A stretch of DNA of 64,000 nt from JABDQW01 sp942492025 (GTDB lineage: Bacteria > Pseudomonadota > Gammaproteobacteria > SZUA-229), in the NCBI GenBank assembly GCA_942492025.1, contig CALODJ010000001.1, positions 124,001 to 188,000 on the forward strand, given 5' to 3'. This document shows positions 8,323 through 16,872 of the stretch, piece by piece (position 1 is the stretch's first letter; each line of letters opens with the position of its first letter). The position numbers were made by a program, and so were the translations under genes. The notes beneath the pieces are model-generated. The model saw only the letters and a list, made by a program, of their open reading frames with translations. It was not told the DNA's origin and searched no databases.

Positions 8323-10260
8323 TTGGGACAACATATTAAACGCATTGTAGGTGCATTGATATTTATTGTAATCGGCATTTTACTCGCGCAATCAGTCCCG
8401 ACGCAGGAAATTGCATGGGTAACAGGTATCCTTCTGCTAACAATTTACCTGTTTGTATTTGAAATCGTTGATGTTGATGTAGCAGCTGTCAGCATCATGG
8501 CTCTGCTCGGACTAATGGCAATAATCGGTCCCTTGTTTGGTATTGACCATCCGTTCGTACCATCCCAGCACCTGTTCGATGGATTTGCCAGTAATGCCGT
8601 TATTTCAATTATTGCTGTTATGATTATTGGTGCAGGTCTGGACAAGACCGGCATCATGAACAAGGTCGCTAGCGTCATACTACGATACGGCGGCACCACG
8701 GAAAATCGGATCATTCCCCTGATATCGAGTACTGTCGGCATAATATCCAGTTTCATGCAAAACGTAGGTGCGGCCGCCCTGTTCCTGCCTGTTGTCAGCC
8801 GTATTTCTGCACGCTCTGGATTACCGTTATCACGCCTGCTAATGCCTATGGGTTTCTGCGCCATACTTGGCGGTACTGTCACCATGGTTGGCTCAAGCCC
8901 GTTGATTCTTCTGAATGACCTTATACTTAACTCAAACAGAACATTGCCGCCCGGGCAGCAGATGCATACATACGACCTGTTTGATGTCACGCCTATTGGC
9001 CTGGTGCTGGTCGCTACTGGCATCATCTACTTCATGATTGCTGGTCGTTTTGTACTTCCAGTCGTAGTCAAAAAAGGCGCAAAAGGCGGTAACACTACGG
9101 ATTACCTGAAACGTGTGTATGGCATGAGCTATACCATTCAGGAAGTATTCGTTCCTGTTGAGAGCTCGATAGTTGGACTCACCGTTGATCAGTTCGAAAA
9201 TTACTTCGATGTTCGTATTGTAGGCTTGTCTAAAACCGACAAACTCAGGCTAGCTCCCGGCGGCATCGCCCGTGACCTCGAAATCACTGGTAATGCTGTT
9301 CTCGCTCTGATGGCTTTACGTGAACAGGTCGACACCATGGTTAAGAACAATGGCCTGGTAAAACATGAAAAACTCACTGTGTTCGGTGAAGTACTTGCAG
9401 TAAACCAAGCCGGTATTGCCGAAGTCGTTATACCCCCGAGCTCGGAACTCATTGGTAAATCAGCACGCGACGTCTGGATGCGCAAAAAATACGGTCTCTC
9501 TATGCTCGCACTCCATCGTCGCGGCAAAACACTGCATCAGGGAGAAGGGATTCGTGATTTGCCGCTTGAGGCGGGTGATACACTTGTCTGCCATGTTGCA
9601 TGGGACTCACTCTACCGGCTTGAAAGTGACAAGAACTTTGTCGTTGTTACCAGTGAATATCCACACGAAGAGACACGCCCGCATAAAGTAAAGCATGCGC
9701 TGGTGTTTTTTCTAATCGCATTAGGCCTGGTGCTGTTCTCAGACGCGAGGCTATCTGTGTCTTTGCTTACTGGAGCGCTGGGAATGGTACTGGCAGGCGT
9801 GCTTTCAATGGAGGAGGCCTACAAGGCGGTGAGCTGGAAAACTGTGTTTCTTCTGGCCAGCCTGATACCTCTTGGAATGGCGGTAGAGAACACCGGAACT
9901 GCCGCCTGGATTGCAGAGCAAACGTTGTCTATGCTTGGTGACGTGCCTGTCTGGGTAATTCAGGCAGCACTCGCTGTGTTATCAACTTTCTTCACCCTGG
10001 TCATGTCAAATGTTGGCGCTACCGTGCTACTGGTTCCACTCGCAGTAAACCTCGCGTTACAGGCCGGGGCAGATCCAGCTGTGTTTGCATTGACCGTAGC
10101 AATCGCAACATCAAATTCATTCCTGATCCCGACGCACCAGGTTAATGCGCTCATTATGGGACCAGGTGGTTACAAGGTTGTTGATTTCATGAGGGCTGGC
10201 GGCATAATGACCATTTTGTTTCTAGTTGTGTCATTGACCATGCTCAACATCGTATTCTAA
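8323..10260 (+). CDS. SLC13/DASS-type permease with RCK_C-like domains
   Basis: A 645-residue membrane protein started by TTG 8323, six bases after CAGGAG. Around five N-terminal helices (residues 1-250) are followed by a soluble insert (about 265-440) with two RCK_C/TrkA_C-like units, including SSIVGLTVDQFENYFDVRIVG and SSELIGKSARDVWMRKKYGL. A second membrane half ends with GPGGYKVVDFMRAGG, typical of the family. Such proteins move dicarboxylates, sulfate or related anions with Na+ or H+. The paired SxP-type loops (GSSPLILLND and NSFLIPTHQVN) fit the ion/substrate site. It resembles the second DASS gene at 36646. Substrate is unknown. Confidence 0.85.
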   Translation: MGQHIKRIVGALIFIVIGILLAQSVPTQEIAWVTGILLLTIYLFVFEIVDVDVAAVSIMALLGLMAIIGPLFGIDHPFVPSQHLFDGFASNAVISIIAVMIIGAGLDKTGIMNKVASVILRYGGTTENRIIPLISSTVGIISSFMQNVGAAALFLPVVSRISARSGLPLSRLLMPMGFCAILGGTVTMVGSSPLILLNDLILNSNRTLPPGQQMHTYDLFDVTPIGLVLVATGIIYFMIAGRFVLPVVVKKGAKGGNTTDYLKRVYGMSYTIQEVFVPVESSIVGLTVDQFENYFDVRIVGLSKTDKLRLAPGGIARDLEITGNAVLALMALREQVDTMVKNNGLVKHEKLTVFGEVLAVNQAGIAEVVIPPSSELIGKSARDVWMRKKYGLSMLALHRRGKTLHQGEGIRDLPLEAGDTLVCHVAWDSLYRLESDKNFVVVTSEYPHEETRPHKVKHALVFFLIALGLVLFSDARLSVSLLTGALGMVLAGVLSMEEAYKAVSWKTVFLLASLIPLGMAVENTGTAAWIAEQTLSMLGDVPVWVIQAALAVLSTFFTLVMSNVGATVLLVPLAVNLALQAGADPAVFALTVAIATSNSFLIPTHQVNALIMGPGGYKVVDFMRAGGIMTILFLVVSLTMLNIVF

Positions 10261-10273
10261 TCAGCGTACTCGC

Positions 10274-10507
10274 ATGAGACTACCAGGCCTATTCGATCTT
10301 CCGTTCAGAAAGCAAAGTGTTCTCACTTTTCTATCTCTATCGGTCGGTGGCTTTGCCGTTGCCAGTGAAGTCACCTCAGCGGAAATACTGAATTTAACCG
10401 CTCACCCTATTGGCTCAGCCGCTGGTGTGGCACTCACGGGACAGGCGCACGGCAAATACACATTCTTTAGTCATCTGCGCTGGACGCCTGTTATCGCACT
10501 GGGCTAA
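10274..10507 (+). pseudogene. N-terminal remnant resembling an NhaD-type Na+/H+ antiporter
   Basis: A 77-codon frame begins just after the DASS gene with a signal-like segment (LTFLSLSVGGFAVAS), then reads EILNLTAHPIGSAAGVALTG. This resembles the NhaD start, where LT-x-H-x-x-GY leads into the first membrane helix. The helix has been replaced by a few scrambled residues, and FFSHLRWTPVIALG then recalls the next NhaD block (THLRKSKPV...). The frame stops where over 400 residues should follow. I read it as the stub of a lost antiporter; the similarity is from memory of the family and not searched. It could instead be a small secreted protein. Confidence 0.4.
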
Positions 10508-10585
10508 GCAGGAAGTATTGCTGTTCATACGTGGATTAACTCAAGTTTTTTCTGAAAATAAATACAGTCACATCGAGACATTCCT

Positions 10586-11668
10586 ATGGGGGAAAACAGA
10601 GTGATCAAAAGAATTTTATTTGCGGTTTGCATTACTACCGCATTCATTGCGGCATATACTGCTTGTGCGCCTCAGTCCGAAATCCATAGCAGAAAACTGG
10701 AGATCCTCGGCACAAATGCTGAAGTAACCATATCGAAAGTACCAAAACAGAAAGCGCTTGACGCCATCACAGATGCCGAAGCAGATCTTCAGGCCTTCGA
10801 CAATATCGGCTACACGTTTGAAGAAGAATGTGAGCTCAATCACCTGAATGAAGCGCTGGCCAATGGTGATGTGTTCAGGGCCAGTGATGAACTCGTCGAG
10901 TTGATAAGAATTTCACAGAAGCTTTCAAATATAAGTGAAGGACTGTTTAATCCGGCAGCAGGAGAATTGACAGCACTTTGGGAGTACCATTGCACATCCG
11001 AGCCCTGCCCGGAATCACCCTACCCAGATGAGGTAATGAAGCTGGTAGAAAAGAAAGATATGAGCGTACTGAAACACAACCCGCGCATGTCGGATATTAA
11101 CATCAACGGTAATAACATAAGCAGTAGTAACAGATACGTAAAACTTGAATTTGGTGATGTAATACGCGGGTTCGCCATGGACAAGGTGATAGAACACTTA
11201 AAGGAGCTGGATATAGAAAACGCCATGATTGACATTGGTCCAAGCGTACGGGTTATCGGCAAAAAAGGTAAACACCCATGGTGGGTAGGTTTGTACGATG
11301 CGTCGGGAAAACATATTATCGGCACCATTGAATTATCTGACGATAACGCAGTTGTAACCGCAAGTTCACTCACCAAGTCCGCTTCAGATAAAGGCACAAT
11401 CTACAGGCATGTTGTTTATCCTGACACAGGTTTGCCTGTAAAAGACATATCTTCCGTTACTGTAGTCCATGAAAGTGCGGCCGTTGCCAATGTTGCAGCA
11501 ACTGCGCTGATGATAGCCGGTCTTGATAACTGGAAATCTGTAGCTAGTAACATGAATGTGACTGCGATCCTTCTGTTTACCAACGATGGCACAATTTACC
11601 TGAGCCCGGCAATGTCTCATATGATTAACTGGAGGACAGAAATCTCTCATAAGTTTCTCAGGCCTTGA
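10586..11668 (+). CDS. apbE: ApbE-family FAD:protein FMN transferase, possible lipoprotein
   Basis: A 360-residue protein with an N-terminal membrane/lipoprotein-type segment ending AAYTACAPQ (cysteine near residue 27). ApbE blocks follow: EILGTNAEVTI, SEGLFNPAAGELTALW, FGDVIRGFAMDKV, AMIDIGPSVRVIG, HVVYPDTGLPVKDISSVTVV and ESAAVANVAATALMIAG. ApbE transfers FMN onto threonine of periplasmic or membrane subunits such as those of RNF or NQR complexes. The usual glycine-rich NIGGD is altered to DIGPS, so activity is not assured. The start is ATG 10586 or GTG 10601. No NQR or RNF genes are nearby; the target is unknown. Confidence 0.85.
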   Translation: MGENRVIKRILFAVCITTAFIAAYTACAPQSEIHSRKLEILGTNAEVTISKVPKQKALDAITDAEADLQAFDNIGYTFEEECELNHLNEALANGDVFRASDELVELIRISQKLSNISEGLFNPAAGELTALWEYHCTSEPCPESPYPDEVMKLVEKKDMSVLKHNPRMSDININGNNISSSNRYVKLEFGDVIRGFAMDKVIEHLKELDIENAMIDIGPSVRVIGKKGKHPWWVGLYDASGKHIIGTIELSDDNAVVTASSLTKSASDKGTIYRHVVYPDTGLPVKDISSVTVVHESAAVANVAATALMIAGLDNWKSVASNMNVTAILLFTNDGTIYLSPAMSHMINWRTEISHKFLRP

Positions 11669-11747
11669 CGTGTATTGCAGTCATGCCTGTGATTAACTCA
11701 GAGCTTCCCAAGTTAGATGTGACAACTAGCAACAAGAGGTCCGGGTT

Positions 11748-12641
11748 GTGAGCACAAAAAGACACCTCCTCATCGGATTGATCATTATCTGCCTGGGCAT
11801 AGGTGCGGGCTCTTGGTGGTACTGGGAGAGTAGGAATGACGATGCTAAGGCAGAACTTGTGCTATATGGCAACGTCGATATTCGTGAAGTACGACTGGCG
11901 TTTAATGGCAGTGAACACGTCGGTGAGATACTGGTTGAAGAAGGTGATCGGGTGCAAACCGGCCAACTGCTGGCGCGGTTGCATACAGAAAGACTGCAGG
12001 CGGCATTGGATCGGGCCAGAGCCGATGTTGTTGCACTCGAGGCAGAAGCCCATGCAGCAGCAATGAGTTATCAGCGAATCAAGTCACTGGCCGCCCGCAA
12101 ACTGGCATCCGCGGAGGAAACGGATGAGGCCGATGCGAAGAATCGCGCGGCACGTGCGCATGTGCTCGCCGCTGAGGCGATAGTCGCAGAAGCCGAGCAG
12201 GCGCTCAACGATGCGCAATTATATGCCCCGGTGGACGGTGTTATCCGTGATCGTCTCGTTGAACCGGGCGATTTTGTGACGCCGCAAACACCCGTGCTTA
12301 CCCTGGCATTACTCGAGCCCGTGTGGGTCAGAGCCTATTTACCCGAAACATATTTGGGCAAGGTCAAACCGGGGGCGACCGCAAGCGTCAGTACGGACAG
12401 TTTTCCCGACAAGGTTTATCAGGGCTGGGTCGGATATATCTCGCCGACCGCCGAGTTCACGCCGAAAAATGTCGAAACACCAGAACTGCGCACACGGCTG
12501 GTGTACCAGCTGCGGGTGCATGTCTGTAATCCACAGTTTGAATTGCGTCTGGGTATGCCGGCCACGGTCAACATTGATATCGACGCTGCGACTGTCAATG
12601 GAGACGCGGAACAACGCTGCACGGAATCAGGCCTTCGTTAA
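11748..12641 (+). CDS. HlyD/YbhG-like periplasmic adaptor of an ABC exporter
   Basis: A 297-residue protein with a single N-terminal helix (LLIGLIIICLGIGAGSWWYW), starting at GTG 11748. A biotinyl/lipoyl half (VGEILVEEGDRVQTGQLLARL) is followed by a helical hairpin rich in Ala and Glu (about 85-160), the second lipoyl half (ALNDAQLYAPVDGVIRDRLVEPGDFV) and a beta-barrel domain. This is the membrane fusion protein layout. It is the first gene of a four-gene operon with a tandem ATPase and two permeases, matching ybhGFSR of E. coli, a drug or cation exporter. The export substrate here is not known. Confidence 0.88.
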   Translation: MSTKRHLLIGLIIICLGIGAGSWWYWESRNDDAKAELVLYGNVDIREVRLAFNGSEHVGEILVEEGDRVQTGQLLARLHTERLQAALDRARADVVALEAEAHAAAMSYQRIKSLAARKLASAEETDEADAKNRAARAHVLAAEAIVAEAEQALNDAQLYAPVDGVIRDRLVEPGDFVTPQTPVLTLALLEPVWVRAYLPETYLGKVKPGATASVSTDSFPDKVYQGWVGYISPTAEFTPKNVETPELRTRLVYQLRVHVCNPQFELRLGMPATVNIDIDAATVNGDAEQRCTESGLR

Positions 12642-12651
12642 GGGCAATAAC

Positions 12652-14397
12652 ATGGTGACGGAACCCGCACTGGTGTTTGAGGGCATCAACAAGACATTCG
12701 TTGCTGGTGATTGCACCGTCAGGGGGCTGCAGGACATCAACCTTAAGGCACAGCCTGGAAAAATCTGCGGGCTTATCGGTCCGGACGGCGCCGGTAAATC
12801 CACTTTAATGCGTCTCAGCGCCGGCCTGTTGCTGCCAGACAGTGGGAATCTTCAGGTACTGGGCATGGATGTCATAGAGTCGCCGTTACAGATACAGTCA
12901 GCCGTGGGTTATATGCCGCAGCGCTTTGGTTTGTACGAAGATCTCAGTGTTCAGGAAAACCTTGATTTGTATGCTGACCTGCATGGTGTCGATCAGCAAC
13001 AGCGCCGGGTACGTTACCAGGAACTGATGCACATGACCGCGCTGGCACCCTTTGCTCGACGCCTGGCCGGACGCCTCTCCGGCGGTATGAAACAAAAACT
13101 GGGTTTGGCCTGCACACTGGTCAGAACACCGCGGTTGTTACTTCTGGATGAACCAACAGCGGGCGTGGATCCGGTTTCCCGGCGTGAGCTGTGGGCCATC
13201 ATCGACAGGCTTGTGAGGAAGGAAGGGATCAGTGTACTACTCAGTACGGCCTATCTGGACGAGGCGGAGCGCTGTGATGAAATTATCCTCATGCATGAGG
13301 GTTGTGTTCTCGATCAGGGTAGCCCCGGGTATTTCAGCGACCGCATGCGTGGCCATACTTTTCATATCAGCACTTTATCGCTGACCCGGCGTAACCTGCT
13401 TCGCCGAATGAGTGATGCACCAGGTATCATCGACGCGGTTATCGACAACGAACGGGTCCGTGTGGTGATGCGCGAAGCGAAAGCACCTGATCTTGTTGCA
13501 AGTCTTGCCGATGTCACAGATGTTAACATCGAGGCGGTGGAACCGATTTTTGAAGATGCGTTTGTGGCGACTCTTAAACAGGAACAAGCGGCCTCGCAAT
13601 CCAGTTTAATCGCGAAATCCATGATCACGACGCCCGAAGGTATCGCGATTGAAGTCAACAATGTGCAAAAACGCTTTGGTGATTTTTATGCTGTGAAGGA
13701 TGTCAGTTTCAGCGTCAAGCACGGTGAGGTCTTTGGTTTGCTGGGCGCCAACGGCGCCGGAAAGTCGACAACCTTTCGCATGCTGTGCGGCCTGCTGCCG
13801 GTGTCTGCAGGTGAGTTGACCGTGGCCGGGCACGATCTGCGCCGGGCAACGGCGCATGCTCGTAGCCGTTTGGGCTACATGGCGCAACGCTTTTCGCTGT
13901 ATGTCAATCTTACGGTAATGGAAAACCTGAAATTTTTTGCCAGTGCCTACGGCCTTGATCGGACGCAGCGCAGACAGCGTATTGCTTGGGCATTGGAGGC
14001 TTTTGATCTGACGGCTTATGCCAATGGCAGTAGTGGTGATTTGCCGCTGGGCTACAAGCAACGGTTGGCCTTGGCAGCGGCCCTGCTGCATGAGCCCGAT
14101 ATTCTGTTTCTCGATGAACCCACATCAGGCGTCGATCCTCTGGCGCGCCGTGAATTCTGGCGACGGATTAATGAGCTTGCCGAATCCGGGGTAACCGTTC
14201 TGGTCACGACCCATTTCATGGCCGAGGCCGACTATTGTGATCGTCTGGTCATCATGGCCGAAGGCGAAGTGCTCGCACAAGGTACACCTGCAGCGTTGAA
14301 GGCACGCTTTCGTAATGCACTGATGCCGTCGCCGAGCATGGAGGACGCCTTTATTGGCCTGATCAAGAATCGGGAGCAGCAAGGGTCGGCGGCATGA
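12652..14397 (+). CDS. Tandem ABC-transporter ATPase (YbhF-like)
   Basis: A 581-residue cytoplasmic protein with two complete ABC ATPase domains. The first has Walker A GPDGAGKST, signature LSGGMKQKLGLA and Walker B LLLLDEPTAGVDP. The second has GANGAGKST, a divergent signature (LPLGYKQRLALA in place of LSGGQ) and ILFLDEPTSGVDP. The frame is open upstream to 12469, but ATG 12652, which gives MVTEPALVFEGI, is the sensible start because it follows the adaptor gene. It energises the exporter formed with the two permeases that follow; the next gene overlaps it by four bases. High confidence in family. Confidence 0.92.
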   Translation: MVTEPALVFEGINKTFVAGDCTVRGLQDINLKAQPGKICGLIGPDGAGKSTLMRLSAGLLLPDSGNLQVLGMDVIESPLQIQSAVGYMPQRFGLYEDLSVQENLDLYADLHGVDQQQRRVRYQELMHMTALAPFARRLAGRLSGGMKQKLGLACTLVRTPRLLLLDEPTAGVDPVSRRELWAIIDRLVRKEGISVLLSTAYLDEAERCDEIILMHEGCVLDQGSPGYFSDRMRGHTFHISTLSLTRRNLLRRMSDAPGIIDAVIDNERVRVVMREAKAPDLVASLADVTDVNIEAVEPIFEDAFVATLKQEQAASQSSLIAKSMITTPEGIAIEVNNVQKRFGDFYAVKDVSFSVKHGEVFGLLGANGAGKSTTFRMLCGLLPVSAGELTVAGHDLRRATAHARSRLGYMAQRFSLYVNLTVMENLKFFASAYGLDRTQRRQRIAWALEAFDLTAYANGSSGDLPLGYKQRLALAAALLHEPDILFLDEPTSGVDPLARREFWRRINELAESGVTVLVTTHFMAEADYCDRLVIMAEGEVLAQGTPAALKARFRNALMPSPSMEDAFIGLIKNREQQGSAA

Positions 14398-15524
14398 ATC
14401 CGGCGAAAGCAACAGGCATGCGTTTACGCGCCATGATCCGCAAGGAAAGCCTGCAGATCCTGCGTGACCCGTCCAGTATCGCCATTGCCTTTGTGCTGCC
14501 TTTGGTACTTTTGCTTTTGTTTGGCTATGGCGTATCACTGGATGCCAAAAATATTCGGCTGGCGCTGGTGGTGGAGCAGGCAGACGCGAACACGGCCAGT
14601 CTGACCGGTGCCTTTCAGCGTTCCGAATATTTCGTGCCGGTTTCCTATCGGAGTATTCAACAGGCAGAGCGGGCGCTATTGGTCAACGATGTTGATGGTA
14701 TCGTCTGGTTGCGCAATGATTTCACTGCACGCTTACTCACAACCGGTAACGCACCGATTGGCGTATTCGTCAACGGCGTTAATGCCAATCAGGCACGCAT
14801 TACCGAAGGCTATATCGAGGGGGTGTGGCAAGTATGGCTGTCGAGTTTTGCACGGCAGCGGGGACATGATCTTTCGGTGCCGGTTGAACTCGAACCTCGC
14901 ATCTGGTTCAATGCCGCGGTACGAAGTCGCTATTTTCTGGTGCCTGGTTTGATCGCGGTCATCATGACCCTGACCGGTGCCATGCTGACCTCCATGGTGG
15001 TGGCGCGTGAATGGGAGCGCGGCACCATGGAAGCGCTGATGGTGACGCCGATCCGCATCTGGGAGATTACTGTAGGTAAACTCGTGCCGTATTTTGTACT
15101 CGGCATGGGCGGCATGCTGTTGAGTGTGGCGATGGCGTTATGGTTATTCCAGGTACCGCTGCGCGGATCGTTCTGGGTACTGACGGGTGCATCAGCCCTG
15201 TACATGATGGTGGCACTGGGCATGGGGCTGTTGATCTCCACTGTTGCCCGCAGCCAGTTCGTGGCTGGACAGATTGCCCTGGTAGCAACTTTTTTACCGG
15301 CATTCATCCTGTCAGGTTTTATCTTTCAAATCAGTTCAATGCCCGAGGTGATCCAGGCGATCACCCATGTTGTGCCCGCCCGTTATTTTGTCGCGATCCT
15401 GCAAACCGTGTTTATGGCCGGCGATATCTGGCCGGTGCTTATCGCAAATAGCGCGGCATTGTTTCTGATGATGCTGATATTCCTCGGCCTGGCGCGGCGC
15501 AATGCGAGGAAACGCCTGGACTGA
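14394..15524 (+). CDS. ABC-2 type permease (YbhS-like), first of two
   Basis: A 376-residue membrane protein beginning at ATG 14394, overlapping the ATPase stop (ATGA). An N-terminal helix (SIAIAFVLPLVLLLLFGYG) is followed by a large periplasmic domain (about 50-175) and five C-terminal helices. The conserved cytoplasmic turn EWERGTMEALMVTPIRIWEITVGK is the ABC-2 family motif that contacts the ATPase. It pairs with the next gene to form a heterodimeric exporter channel. No defects seen. Confidence 0.92.
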   Translation: MNPAKATGMRLRAMIRKESLQILRDPSSIAIAFVLPLVLLLLFGYGVSLDAKNIRLALVVEQADANTASLTGAFQRSEYFVPVSYRSIQQAERALLVNDVDGIVWLRNDFTARLLTTGNAPIGVFVNGVNANQARITEGYIEGVWQVWLSSFARQRGHDLSVPVELEPRIWFNAAVRSRYFLVPGLIAVIMTLTGAMLTSMVVAREWERGTMEALMVTPIRIWEITVGKLVPYFVLGMGGMLLSVAMALWLFQVPLRGSFWVLTGASALYMMVALGMGLLISTVARSQFVAGQIALVATFLPAFILSGFIFQISSMPEVIQAITHVVPARYFVAILQTVFMAGDIWPVLIANSAALFLMMLIFLGLARRNARKRLD

Positions 15525-15528
15525 AGCA

Positions 15529-16647
15529 ATGAAACGCTCATTACAACGCATTGTAGCGCTGGCTATCAAGGAATTATTGGCTGTGCTCAAGGACAAGAAG
15601 AGTCGCATCGTGCTGGTGGTGCCACCCATCCTGCAGTTGTTGGTCTTTGGCTATGCGGCAACCTTCGATCTGAATGACATACCGGTTGCCATTTATAATG
15701 AGGACAGGAGTGCGCCGTCACGGGAACTGGTGGCGCGCATCATCGGCTCGCCGCATTTCCACCTCTATACCTACCTTGATAATGATGCACAGATCACCCC
15801 ATTGATCGATAACAAGGACGTGCTAATCGTCATGCACCTTGGTCAGCACTTCAGTGCGGATCTGCACAGGGGCGATACCGCAAGGGTACAGACGATAATC
15901 GATGGCCGAAATTCAAACACCGCGCTGCTGGCGCTGGGTTACCTGCGTAATATTGTCCGAGACTTTAACCTTGACTGGTCCATGCGTAACGGCCGACCAC
16001 CGCCGCCGGCAACCGTGCAGGTACGGTCCTGGTTCAACAGCAACATGGAATCACGCTGGTTTATTGTGCCCGGCATCATTGGTCTGCTGTCGCTGGTGAT
16101 CACCACCATAGTCACGGCGCTGTCCGTGGCGCGCGAACGCGAAGCGGGCACCTTCGACCAATTACTGGTCACTCCGATGCGACCCGTGGAGATTCTCATC
16201 GGCAAGTCTTTCCCCGGCGTATTGATCGGTGTAGTTGAAGGTTCCTTCATACTGATGATGGCTGTCCTCTGGTTCGAGGTGCCACTACGTGGCAGTCTGG
16301 GTGCTTTGTATATAGGTATGTTTCTGTTTATATTGTCAGCGGTCGGGGTTGGGCTGATGATTTCATCCCTGGCGGTGACCCAGCAACAGGGCATGCTTGG
16401 CGCCTTCCTGTTTGTGGTGCCGGCGGTCATTCTGTCCGGTTTTGCGACACCGATCGCCAATATGCCGACTGTGGTGCAATGGATCACCTATCTCGATCCG
16501 TTGCGCTATTTTCTGATTATTTTGCGCGGCGTGTTTCTCGAGGGTAATAGCGCCGGCATGCTGCTGCACTACTACTGGCCGATGGCGATTATCGCGCTGG
16601 TCACGCTGGGTTTTGCCGGCTGGCTTTTCAGGCATCGCATTAACTGA
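15529..16647 (+). CDS. ABC-2 type permease (YbhR-like), second of two
   Basis: A 372-residue permease with the same plan as its neighbour: one N-terminal helix (IVLVVPPILQLLVFGYAA), a periplasmic domain, then five helices. The coupling segment is REREAGTFDQLLVTPMRPVEILIGK. The frame is open to an upstream ATG at 15502 inside the previous gene, but ATG 15529 lies four bases past the previous stop and gives MKRSLQRIVALAIKELLA, the family start. This is the last gene of the exporter operon; about 220 bases without a gene follow. Confidence 0.92.
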   Translation: MKRSLQRIVALAIKELLAVLKDKKSRIVLVVPPILQLLVFGYAATFDLNDIPVAIYNEDRSAPSRELVARIIGSPHFHLYTYLDNDAQITPLIDNKDVLIVMHLGQHFSADLHRGDTARVQTIIDGRNSNTALLALGYLRNIVRDFNLDWSMRNGRPPPPATVQVRSWFNSNMESRWFIVPGIIGLLSLVITTIVTALSVAREREAGTFDQLLVTPMRPVEILIGKSFPGVLIGVVEGSFILMMAVLWFEVPLRGSLGALYIGMFLFILSAVGVGLMISSLAVTQQQGMLGAFLFVVPAVILSGFATPIANMPTVVQWITYLDPLRYFLIILRGVFLEGNSAGMLLHYYWPMAIIALVTLGFAGWLFRHRIN

Positions 16648-16872
16648 ACGGGGCAATATTGTTTCTCGGGTTAGTGGCAGAAGTTCAATAACGGGAAATC
16701 CTAACAATGCATCATTACTTCGACTGCATGAAGATAGCTATTTCATTGCTTGTGATTGTTTATCCATTTCGCGCTATTAGAGGTTTACTCCGCCTGATCG
16801 CTGGCACGATGCATCAATGTTCAACCGGATCTTTCTTCGTCTCTTGCCAGGATATTGACAGGGTGCTCTCCA

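Noticed and set aside
12469..12651. Upstream extension of the tandem ABC ATPase frame
   Set aside because: It lies inside the HlyD-like gene in another frame; the ATG at 12652 gives the family N-terminus.
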